A stretch of 64,000 nt of DNA from an uncultured Clostridia bacterium. Lineage in GTDB: Bacteria > Bacillota > Clostridia > Oscillospirales > Acutalibacteraceae. Both the position numbers and the translations under genes were made by a program. The notes beneath the pieces were generated by a model. That model had not been told where the DNA came from, ran no database searches, and saw only the letters and a list, made by a program, of their open reading frames with translations. Location: positions 1 to 64,000 of the forward strand of contig CAMMRL010000005.1 of the NCBI GenBank assembly GCA_946499275.1, given 5' to 3'. This document shows, piece by piece, positions 8,182 through 15,671 of the stretch (positions within the stretch are counted from its first letter, which is position 1; each line of letters begins with the position of its first letter).

Positions 8182-8210
8182 ATTATATCACCAGAAGGAC
8201 CGATTGTCAA
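8182..8210 (-). promoter_or_regulatory. Consensus promoter of the AbiE operon
   Basis: On the minus strand, TTGACA (8205-8210) and TATAAT (8182-8187) with a 17-base spacer match the vegetative consensus perfectly. The start site would be near 8175, about 50 bases before the antitoxin ATG. Its strength suggests that autorepression by the antitoxin matters. Confidence 0.85.
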
Positions 8211-8229
8211 TGAACAGGCATGAAAACCC

Positions 8230-8715
8230 TTAACCGCACTTCTCCGATGTCTGAGGCCCGGCCCCTATTTCTCCCAGCTCTTCAAACCCTAAGAAACAGT
8301 CGGAGGACAAGGCGGCGTCGAAATATTCGCTGCCTAGGGTCAGCCGCTGTGTGGATTTGAAATAGAAACGGTAGCGGAAACCAATCTTGATTTTTGAATG
8401 CTTGCTGAGCAGAAGGGCAGACTCGGTGCCTTCGTCATCCATGATCCGGATCTTGCGGTATTTACGCATCGGTTTCGGGACGATCCCAACGCAGGTTCCT
8501 TCCACGATTTCATAGTTCTGTTTGCAGATCGTATGATAAAACGACCATGCTTTACAGAGGCTAAGGCCGCAAACCACTGCGCTGAGAAGCAGCATGATTT
8601 GATCCTTTGCGAACAGAAATACAGCCAGCCCTATCAAAAGGCAGGCAAACCCCAGCAGTACCGTTAGTATCAGCCGGCGCCTCAACGGCGCCGGCGCGTT
8701 CAGGATTTTTCTCAT
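8230..8715 (-). CDS. Two-TM hypothetical membrane protein
   Basis: 161 residues. Two hydrophobic helices at about 13-30 and 37-52 are followed by a cytosolic beta-rich domain with basic patches (PKPMRKYRKIRIMDDEG). No known domain. It directly follows gene 8719-9408 with a 3-base gap and probably shares its transcript. It is unlike the toxin-antitoxin genes and likely belongs to the transfer/replication part of the element. Confidence 0.55.
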   Translation of the reverse strand: MRKILNAPAPLRRRLILTVLLGFACLLIGLAVFLFAKDQIMLLLSAVVCGLSLCKAWSFYHTICKQNYEIVEGTCVGIVPKPMRKYRKIRIMDDEGTESALLLSKHSKIKIGFRYRFYFKSTQRLTLGSEYFDAALSSDCFLGFEELGEIGAGPQTSEKCG

Positions 8716-8718
8716 TGC

Positions 8719-9408
8719 TTAAATCCTTTCAAAAATAATCTGTTTGCGGAGATATAGATTTGCTACGGATAAGACCACGGGGCGGCATTCCGGGAAGTAA
8801 CGGACCATAAAGGCTAAATTATCGCTGGTTGCATATTCGTCCCGGTAGAGGATATCCATCATGTGCTCCTCAGATACAAAGCTTTCCGTCTTCTGCTGAA
8901 AGCACTTGACGATCTCCGCCGTAGAAAGAATCATTTGATTTGCAAGACGCATAACTTTTTTCTCATCTTCGCTGCGTTTGTCCCGGCCAAAAAATTTTTT
9001 TGTGACAGAGAAGGGAACCCTTTGGAATACCGTCAGCTTGATAAAAGAAACGATTCGCAAAAGCGGGCTCTCGGAAATCGGCACGATGTATAATTCCGAA
9101 AGGAGATCATACAGGGCGTCTGCGGCAGTTTCCCCGGTGCCATCGGCGACAAGTCCGCGCTGAATCAGGCGATTGAGGCATTCTTCCATAGGACGGTGAG
9201 AAAGAAAACCCGTTTCTCGTTCTTTCGCTTCATAGTGCGTCTGAAGTTCATCCGGCTCCAAAATGCGCCAGTTGAGAATACTCCACAGCAGCATCTCCTG
9301 AATATCTAAAATGTATTCCTGATGCCCGATCACTACCTGCGGACAACGCGTGCCTTGAAGACGGCCTTTCACTTGAAGCCGACCGACTGCCGTATAAAAC
9401 TTATTCAT
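8719..9408 (-). CDS. Hypothetical element protein
   Basis: 229 residues, ATG behind GAGGTG. The first third has a winged-helix look (LDIQEMLLWSILNWRI...MEECLNRLIQRGLVADG), which could bind DNA; the remainder is helical with a basic segment (FFGRDKRSEDEKKVMRL). No family recognised with confidence. It is downstream of the sigma-like gene 9442-10044. A regulator or replication accessory is possible, inferred only from fold appearance. Confidence 0.5.
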   Translation of the reverse strand: MNKFYTAVGRLQVKGRLQGTRCPQVVIGHQEYILDIQEMLLWSILNWRILEPDELQTHYEAKERETGFLSHRPMEECLNRLIQRGLVADGTGETAADALYDLLSELYIVPISESPLLRIVSFIKLTVFQRVPFSVTKKFFGRDKRSEDEKKVMRLANQMILSTAEIVKCFQQKTESFVSEEHMMDILYRDEYATSDNLAFMVRYFPECRPVVLSVANLYLRKQIIFERI

Positions 9409-9441
9409 AGCAACACCTCATTTTTATTTATTGATGATTCG

Positions 9442-10044
9442 TCAGGATGCCTTTTCAGTGGGATACTGAAAATATCCCATAAACGAATCGTTTTGTTTCA
9501 GCTTGTTTTTCGCCCGGGAAATCCATGCGCCGACTAAGTTGGGCTTGACGCCGTACATGGCGGCGATTTCCTTTCCGGAATACCCTTTGATTTTCAGTTC
9601 TATTGCTTCAATGCCAAGCCACACTGTGCCGGTATACTGCTGCTTTATATCATGCAGCAGCTGCATCGTATCAGCTTCAGCAATGATAGCATCCTGCTGG
9701 CGGCAGTCGGGGCTCTGATCCAAAGCAAAGAGGTCGCTTTCCAGGTCTGCATGCAGTGGAATGATACATACTCTTTGCTGTTTGCCGTACATAAGACGGC
9801 AATATGTACGCAGACCGTTGGTAACTACCTTTTCAGCATAGGCTGAGAATGGAGCGCCCATCTCTTCCCGGAAGCTGGCAGCGGCTTTGCAGAGCCAGAC
9901 ACATCCCTCCTGATATAAATCTTCATACTCAAACCCGAACAGTGAATCGTTGACGATAATGTATTTATGGATGACGCGGGGGACAACATACAGATTTTTT
10001 TCTGCCAGCTCTTGTTGCCCGCGGGTCAGAATGGTTTTGTTCAT
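9442..10044 (-). CDS. Sigma-70-family-like factor
   Basis: 200 residues. Residues about 30-75 (FGFEYEDLYQEGCVWLCKAAASFREEMGAPFSAYA) show the sigma region 2 signature, with EDLYQEG close to the EDLxQEG motif; residues about 150-190 form a region 4-like helix-turn-helix (GYSGKEIAAMYGVKPNLVGAWISRAKNKLKQ). It most likely directs RNA polymerase to element promoters. Starts at an ATG behind GGGAGG. It is the stronger of the two sigma candidates in the window. Confidence 0.75.
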   Translation of the reverse strand: MNKTILTRGQQELAEKNLYVVPRVIHKYIIVNDSLFGFEYEDLYQEGCVWLCKAAASFREEMGAPFSAYAEKVVTNGLRTYCRLMYGKQQRVCIIPLHADLESDLFALDQSPDCRQQDAIIAEADTMQLLHDIKQQYTGTVWLGIEAIELKIKGYSGKEIAAMYGVKPNLVGAWISRAKNKLKQNDSFMGYFQYPTEKAS

Positions 10045-10072
10045 TTTTCCTCCCTTCTAAAATCCTTTGCGT

Positions 10073-10471
10073 TCACGCCGCCTTGATATTTTCCTGCGTC
10101 TGCTGACAAATGGCAATCAACTGATCGCACATAAATTCACTGAATTTAGCAATGTGGGCCTGATCTTCTCTTAACCCGAGCTTCGCCTGCATCCATTTAT
10201 AGGCTTGCCGTTTGGGCATTATGTTGTTCTTCCACAGCCAGTCAAAGGCTTTATGGGCCTGTATGCGTTTGTTACGCAGGTCGCCGTTGGCTAAGGTTCC
10301 CATCGGCAATTTAGATTTTTGGTGGGCGGACACATAGGCGTCACATTTTGGATACCGATCACAGACATACAGATACCCGTTTGTTTTTGCAGCGCTCCCA
10401 TAAACAGCGCGGGACGGCCGCAGAGTTGCTTTGGCACCGCAGTAGGGACAATGGATTCGCAGTTTTTTCGT
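10073..10471 (-). CDS. DUF3268 zinc-ribbon protein, apparent ACG start
   Basis: 132 residues if started at the ACG at 10471. The frame reads KKLRIHCPYCGAKATLRPS, then YLYVCDRYPKCDAYV, so CxxC and CxxxxxC zinc ligands are intact, followed by SAHQKSKLPMGTLANGDLRN and AYKWMQ, typical of DUF3268. A strong AAGGAGGTGA lies at ideal distance before the ACG, but no ATG/GTG/TTG is available in frame. A GTG at 10481 is in another frame and would need loss of one A from an A6 run. Either ACG is used, the gene is frameshifted, or there is a sequencing error. A start at the internal ATG (10333) would lose the zinc ribbon. Confidence 0.7.
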   Translation of the reverse strand, partial: TKKLRIHCPYCGAKATLRPSRAVYGSAAKTNGYLYVCDRYPKCDAYVSAHQKSKLPMGTLANGDLRNKRIQAHKAFDWLWKNNIMPKRQAYKWMQAKLGLREDQAHIAKFSEFMCDQLIAICQQTQENIKAA

Positions 10472-10509
10472 GTGAAATCACCTCCTTATACGATTTCAAT
10501 ACGGATTTA

Positions 10510-10854
10510 TTACGTATTATGAATGCTGCGTTCGCTTTTCTGAGCCATCTGGAGAATAGCGCAGTATTTGGATGAAGAGGTCTCCCAGAGAAGCCAGCGG
10601 CGGTACAGTTGTTCAAACGCATGGCCGCTTATTTCTCCGATACACTCATCTTTGGAAACCGTTTCGCCGATCAGCCTGCAGAATTTTTCTACAGAGTAGA
10701 GCAAGGGGCGTCCCTCGGTATCAGCCGTCAGCAGATAGCCGGGACACAGGTGCTCAGAAAATGGGCAAACGGAGCATTTGATAAATACGGCGTTACGCCA
10801 GTTGCCTTCACAGGCATTCAAAAAGCGGTAGAGATGGTGGCTGTTATATTGCAT
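10510..10854 (-). CDS. Small cysteine-rich hypothetical protein
   Basis: 114 residues from an ATG behind GGAGGA. Cysteines cluster in the N-terminal half (ACEGNW...KCSVCPFSEHLCPGY), possibly a metal or Fe-S site; the rest is helical (VEKFCRLIGETVSK...FEQLYRRWLLWE). No domain recognised. It lies between the adhesin terminator and the DUF3268 gene. Confidence 0.55.
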   Translation of the reverse strand: MQYNSHHLYRFLNACEGNWRNAVFIKCSVCPFSEHLCPGYLLTADTEGRPLLYSVEKFCRLIGETVSKDECIGEISGHAFEQLYRRWLLWETSSSKYCAILQMAQKSERSIHNT

Positions 10855-10940
10855 GCCCGATTCCTCCGATTTGTTTTTATGCCTGTACTGTTATTATACA
10901 ACTTTCTACAGAAAATCCCCCCTACAGGCATTTTCAAAGG

Positions 10941-10984
10941 GGAAAGGAAAGAGCCGGGACACTCGAAAATGTCCCGGCTTCTCC
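10941..10984 (-). terminator. Terminator after the surface adhesin
   Basis: GAGCCGGGACA pairs with TGTCCCGGCTT; on the minus strand the stem is followed by CTTTCCTTTCC. It lies between the adhesin stop (10993) and gene 10510-10854. Confidence 0.6.
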
Positions 10985-10992
10985 TCGTGCTC

Positions 10993-13900
10993 TTATTTAG
11001 AAGTGGTGTGTTTTCTGCGGATTTTGATACTCATAAAAATGAGTACGCCGAGAGAAGCGGAAGCGATCCCAACCCACAACCAGAGATTGAAATTATCGCC
11101 GGTCTGCGGAGAGGGTTCAGTTGGTTTTTCCGGCTCTTCCGGTTCCTCCGGTGTGATAGGCTGATTGATGAAGCCCACACCGGTTTCATTTTCAATCAAC
11201 ACGGTTTGACCGTCTTCTGTGATCTCAAAATAGAAGTATCGGTCGTCTTTCTGGAAGCCTTCCGGACCGCGCTCTTCGTAAAGAAAATAGCCGTTTTTGC
11301 GCAGCCCATCCAGCCGGTAGACGCCCAGCTCGATTTCGGCCAGGTGATCTAAAAAGGTATCGATGCCTTCGTCATAGACCTTGTTGCCGTTGACATCGAG
11401 ATAAATCCCGAACAGCGCATCAGAGAGTTTGCTGTCTGGATCGTCCTTATTAACCTTGACCGTCTGTACCGATCCGGTGACCCACTTGTTGACCGCCTTG
11501 ATTTCAATGCGCTGCGCCTGCTCGCTCACCGTAACCTTGAACAGTTCGCCGGAAAGCACGTACTGCGGCAAGCAGGACAATTCCTTGATGATCCAGTCGC
11601 CATGAGGGATATCTAAAAAGGCAAACTCACCCGCCTCATTGGATATAGCGGTCATCAAAGCAGTTTCCTCACTGAATTCCGTTTCATCCGGCCGGAACAG
11701 GCCAAATACTGACTCGGCAACGGCGCCGCCGTCTTCATTGACCTTCAAACCGTAAACATCGCCGCGGATCAGCTTGTTTTCAATGGCTTCACCATCATTC
11801 ACATGGATATGTACTATCGCGGTTTCCTGATCCTGATAAGAAAATTCCACCGGGAACTTTTTGTCGGAGATCAGGTAGTGGCTGTCGGTGGCGTATTCTT
11901 TGACATAGAGCTTTGCACCCACTGGTACGTCGGTCCTAAATACCGCCTTTCCGTTTGCAGCGCAGGAGGCGATCTCCAAAAGGCCGTCTGCCGGGATGAT
12001 ACTGCCATCCGCTGCAGTCAGCGCTTCGGCTGCATACAGCCCCCAGGCAACGTGCTGAATCTCGCCGTTCATTCCGAGCTGGAATAGTTCGTCCTGCTCC
12101 ACAATCTTCTGCAGATCAATTTGAACCCGTTGACGTTCGTTGGTGATATGCGCCTCAGCAGTGGTAAGCTGTATGTGCTGGCCCGCATAGGAAAGTGTAA
12201 CCGTAATCGGCTCAGGATTAAGCACCATGCCGTAGGGCGCTTTTCGTTCGAAAATTTGATAGGTCGAGAGATACAAAGGGTCGCTGACTGCCCAGCCATC
12301 CGGCCCGGTAGTTAAGGTCGCCACCGTATCGCCTTTGTGGTAACGCAGCACACCACCGGAAATCACATCCTCGGTAGCAACCACATCATACACGCCGTCC
12401 TTCAAACCGACCTTGGCATACACCGGCTGATAAAGCCGCGGGCTGTCCCCGCCGCCGGCAGTGGTGACGGAAGAAAACACCTCGCCGTCTTTGTAGAGAG
12501 AAATCATGCCTTTCTGGGGCATATTTGCTTTTTCGACCACCACAACCGTTATCCCGTCATGCTCGCTGGCGTCCTCCGGAGTGATGTCAAAATACACCGG
12601 TGTAGAATCCAGTACGTAGGGCTCGACCGTCTCGACCTCCACCAGCGAATAGTCCTTGCCGTAGGGCAGGGGCTCAGGGGTAATCAAATAGCCATTACTG
12701 TCTGTATAAAATGTATCAATCTCTACAACTTCCGGATAAGTCAGCGTCATGGAAATTTTGTTTCCTTCCGGATCATACAGGTTATAGCCGTGCCCGGCAA
12801 GCGGAACGGTATTTCCGGTTTCGCTATCCTTTTTGACAACCATCACGCGGCTTTCAAACTGCGCGTTGTTCAGCAGATAGCGGTAGACCGCACCGTCTTT
12901 GGAGATGAACACATCAAAATCCTTGACGAATTCTGTTCCCGGTACGCCGGCTTTTATCTGATGCACCCGATACCAGCCGAAGGGCAGATCCCTGCTCTCG
13001 GCAAAACCATATTCGTCACAGATCAGGATATCCCGTTCCGTTTCTTTCGCGTTTTCATAGGAACCGGCTGCACGGAGAAATATCTGAAACTCTGCATTTT
13101 CTTCTGGGTTTTCAATGCCAGTGGAGCCGTCATCGCTGTGTTTGATTAGGGCAACCCTTCCCTTCAGGACATCTTCGTCTGCATCCACGGCCACCTCATT
13201 GTATTCCAGCTCATAAAGTTCTGGATCAGCACCGACCTCGTAAACCTCCGGATTGAGCAGATAGCCTTCGCTCGGCTCCAGCTCCTTGATGGTCCAGTCA
13301 TCGTCACAGACATACCAATCTGTTGTGAAATCGCCGTTTGGACCCGTGAAATAGCTGTCTACCAACTGGCCGTTTTTGAACACGCCATACTCGGCATTTT
13401 CCAGGCTGGCGTCGCCTTGGGGCTTACCGGTCTCACTGTCGGACTTGGTAAGGGTGGCCCGCCATTTTTTTAAGATGTTATGAAAGGATTTGTTTGTGAC
13501 CTTGTTCCACTCGACAACTGCTTCCTGGGGTTCCGGCACCACATATTTGTCTTCAACCCCGACTTCTTCCAGAGTGTAGGGCGTACTGCCGGAAATCAAA
13601 ACATCCTCAAAGGTGGCGATACCGCGCTCATCCGTGACCGCATATTCGTCCACCTTCAATCCGGCGAGACTCGTGCCGTATAGATGGAAAGTCTTGTTTT
13701 CAATGAAACCGTCTTCCGCCGTTTTGGAAACGGATAAATTACCGCGCTTGAGGATATTGTTAAAGGTAATGGTAGAGGTCTGGCCGGAAACCACCGTGAC
13801 CCGTTTGGTTGCCTGCGGTTCATAGCGGTTTTCGGTCTGCTCGGTCACTTCATACACCCCGGGACGCAAATTTTCCAGCAAAAAGGTCCCGTCAGACTGG

Positions 13901-15039
13901 GTGCGGATGTTTTGATCCACACCGTTTCCAGAAATGTGAAAGGGTACGTTTCCAACCTTGCCATCCTCACTGGTTTTCACTAGCCGGACGCTGCCGGCGG
14001 GGGCCTTGATCCGCAGGTATGCCGGAACCGGATCGTTGTTGGCGGGAACGCCGGACACCATATCCTGATTCTCTTTTTCTTTTCCCGGCACACTCCAGAT
14101 CAAAAAACCTGTGGTATTGTTAGTAGAAGGCATACGGCGGTTTAATTTGAGCATCACTTCATCGGTAATCGGCTTGGAAGAAGACAAAACCAGCTTATTG
14201 CCGCTGATAGAAGCGGTGACGCCGCCGTTGGAGGAAACATAGAAGTTTTGCAGGACATTGTTTGTATCCGTCAGAGTAATGGTATATTTTCCATTTACAA
14301 AATCCATCTCATAAGTTGGTGCTGTGCTTTGTGCTGTCCCTGAAAAGCTGGGACGTTTATAATGATCGGCCATATCTTTCAAAATACGGTCGTACCATTC
14401 CTTAAAATAACGGTTGCGGCAATATTGTTCGGTCATGGTGCCGGAGTAACCGCTGACCGGATAGGTCTTGTCATTCAGTTCCGTAGGCGAGCTGCGGAAA
14501 CCAAGTGTAATCTGCCAGACGATCAGCTGCGTGGCGGAATAGCAGGCGTTAGCGTCCTTAGATGTTTCCAGATCGGTACGATTCGTGTAACCGTATGCGA
14601 GTGCCAACGCCAATAGATCTTTCTGTTCCGGCGATAATTGTTCATACTTGTCACCATGCGTTGCATTGCTGGAACCCGCATAGCTGGTATCGTCAGGCAG
14701 CGGGACCCCGTGTTCAATGCAAAAACAATAAACGTAGTCCTGACCGTATACCCACTGCGATTTATCTGAGGTAAGGCCGGGCCGCTTTGCCGTATAGTCG
14801 TGCATTTTCCGCACCAGCGGATTCACGGCATAACCGAAAGGATTATCTTCGGCACGCAGGCCATAGCCTGCAATAAAAGCGTTTCCCTCTTCATCAGTGA
14901 GCGTATAGTCCCAGCTCACCTCACACTTGGAAAGATCCATTGTGACGTCTGTTGCTGCAAATGCCGTTGTCGGAAGGATTCCGAGCAACATAACAGCCGC
15001 CATCAGGAGAGAAAGCAGCCGTCTTTTTGTTTTTATCAT
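10993..15039 (-). CDS. Thioester/Cna-B surface adhesin with sortase signal
   Basis: 1348 residues from the ATG at 15039 (AGGAGG upstream; an ATG 42 bases earlier lacks a site). A signal peptide ends at TTAFA. An N-terminal thioester-type domain is suggested by YCFCIEHG and, later, CYSATQLIVWQ (Cys and Gln of the crosslink). About nine SpaA/Cna-B prealbumin-like repeats follow, each beginning with a K-rich strand such as VRLVKTSEDG, LSVSKTAEDG, ATLTKSDSETG, VMVVKKDSETG and VQTVKVNKDD. The C-terminus is a Pro/Glu-rich stalk, a sorting signal SPQTGD, one membrane helix and RRKHTTSK. Anchored to peptidoglycan, it probably promotes contact with recipient or host cells. It is last in the transfer operon. 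No sortase gene is in the window. Confidence 0.9.
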   Translation of the reverse strand: MIKTKRRLLSLLMAAVMLLGILPTTAFAATDVTMDLSKCEVSWDYTLTDEEGNAFIAGYGLRAEDNPFGYAVNPLVRKMHDYTAKRPGLTSDKSQWVYGQDYVYCFCIEHGVPLPDDTSYAGSSNATHGDKYEQLSPEQKDLLALALAYGYTNRTDLETSKDANACYSATQLIVWQITLGFRSSPTELNDKTYPVSGYSGTMTEQYCRNRYFKEWYDRILKDMADHYKRPSFSGTAQSTAPTYEMDFVNGKYTITLTDTNNVLQNFYVSSNGGVTASISGNKLVLSSSKPITDEVMLKLNRRMPSTNNTTGFLIWSVPGKEKENQDMVSGVPANNDPVPAYLRIKAPAGSVRLVKTSEDGKVGNVPFHISGNGVDQNIRTQSDGTFLLENLRPGVYEVTEQTENRYEPQATKRVTVVSGQTSTITFNNILKRGNLSVSKTAEDGFIENKTFHLYGTSLAGLKVDEYAVTDERGIATFEDVLISGSTPYTLEEVGVEDKYVVPEPQEAVVEWNKVTNKSFHNILKKWRATLTKSDSETGKPQGDASLENAEYGVFKNGQLVDSYFTGPNGDFTTDWYVCDDDWTIKELEPSEGYLLNPEVYEVGADPELYELEYNEVAVDADEDVLKGRVALIKHSDDGSTGIENPEENAEFQIFLRAAGSYENAKETERDILICDEYGFAESRDLPFGWYRVHQIKAGVPGTEFVKDFDVFISKDGAVYRYLLNNAQFESRVMVVKKDSETGNTVPLAGHGYNLYDPEGNKISMTLTYPEVVEIDTFYTDSNGYLITPEPLPYGKDYSLVEVETVEPYVLDSTPVYFDITPEDASEHDGITVVVVEKANMPQKGMISLYKDGEVFSSVTTAGGGDSPRLYQPVYAKVGLKDGVYDVVATEDVISGGVLRYHKGDTVATLTTGPDGWAVSDPLYLSTYQIFERKAPYGMVLNPEPITVTLSYAGQHIQLTTAEAHITNERQRVQIDLQKIVEQDELFQLGMNGEIQHVAWGLYAAEALTAADGSIIPADGLLEIASCAANGKAVFRTDVPVGAKLYVKEYATDSHYLISDKKFPVEFSYQDQETAIVHIHVNDGEAIENKLIRGDVYGLKVNEDGGAVAESVFGLFRPDETEFSEETALMTAISNEAGEFAFLDIPHGDWIIKELSCLPQYVLSGELFKVTVSEQAQRIEIKAVNKWVTGSVQTVKVNKDDPDSKLSDALFGIYLDVNGNKVYDEGIDTFLDHLAEIELGVYRLDGLRKNGYFLYEERGPEGFQKDDRYFYFEITEDGQTVLIENETGVGFINQPITPEEPEEPEKPTEPSPQTGDNFNLWLWVGIASASLGVLIFMSIKIRRKHTTSK

Positions 15040-15063
15040 GGATAACCTCCTAATTTTTGGCGC

Positions 15064-15091
15064 AAAAAAGCGCCATCTCAAAGATGACGCT
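15064..15091 (-). terminator. Intrinsic terminator before the adhesin gene
   Basis: On the minus strand AGCGTCATCT, loop TTG, AGATGGCGCT, then TTTTTT. It stands between the displaced lipoprotein 3' part (15114-15342) and the adhesin ribosome binding site, and marks the end of the transfer operon when the inverted segment is put back. Confidence 0.8.
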
Positions 15092-15113
15092 TCTCTGTGC
15101 GATTTTTTATTTT

Positions 15114-15342
15114 TTATGCGTAGAGGACAACAAAGGCAATATCACCGTCTACCATGACCTGCATTACTTTGTAAAACGCCGAATATCCAGGTATGCCGTT
15201 GTTGGGATCTGTTACTGTTTTGACGATTTTATCAACGTGATATTTCAGCATTTCGATTGTGCCGTCCACGCCCTCATACTTGATGCGGGGCGTCCCCATC
15301 CAGCCGACTCCGCCTTCCCAGCTGAATTCCAGCGAATCATCC
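15114..15342 (-). pseudogene. Displaced 3' part of the element lipoprotein gene
   Basis: A minus-strand frame encoding DSLEFSWEGGVGWMGTPRIK...DGDIAFVVLYA, ending 23 bases before a terminator. It has an ATG at 15344 but no proper ribosome binding site. Joining it at the GGATG shared with 19420-19424 continues the lipoprotein frame (TFIW-D-DSLEF) without a break, adding 74 residues. I therefore read it as the C-terminal part of 18875-19432 separated by inversion, not as an independent gene. As it stands it could at most make a 76-residue fragment. Confidence 0.75.
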
Positions 15343-15671
15343 ATCGGGGTGAAAAAATCCTGCGGTTGCTGTGCGGTGCGGAGTTGTCCGACCAGTTGGA
15401 AGCTGTCCTGCGGACGGATCTGTTTGACAAGGACGAAGGGCTGCCCATAGAGAATGACGCTATAGACGGAAACGGGAATCCGGTCTTATTCGGTTACACC
15501 TGCGACCTGCCCCGGATCAAACGCTTTGACACGGCGCTCCGGCTCCAGAACAAGACAGGCACGCTCATCTGTTTTGATTTTCAGGCAGACGCTCTCCGCC
15601 GCTGCTGCGGGAAACAGATGCAGTTTCAGGCCATCGACTTCAACAAATGGGAAAGGAGGTTTTTTCCTTAA
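15342..15671 (+). pseudogene. Displaced 3' part of the winged-helix (replication-relaxation-like) gene
   Basis: The plus frame HRGEKILRLLCGAELSDQL...DFNKWERRFFP* has natural codon use, no start codon of its own, and ends overlapping the virD4 start by 25 bases, as expected for a gene coupled to virD4. It continues the truncated gene at 19425-20215 exactly in frame when the inversion is undone, contributing 109 C-terminal residues. The plus-strand sequence upstream of 15338 is just the antisense of the lipoprotein fragment. Confidence 0.75.

Noticed and set aside
10359-10622. Minus-strand frame of 87 codons overlapping the DUF3268 start
   Set aside because: It is another frame of the zinc-ribbon sequence and breaks the CPYC motif.
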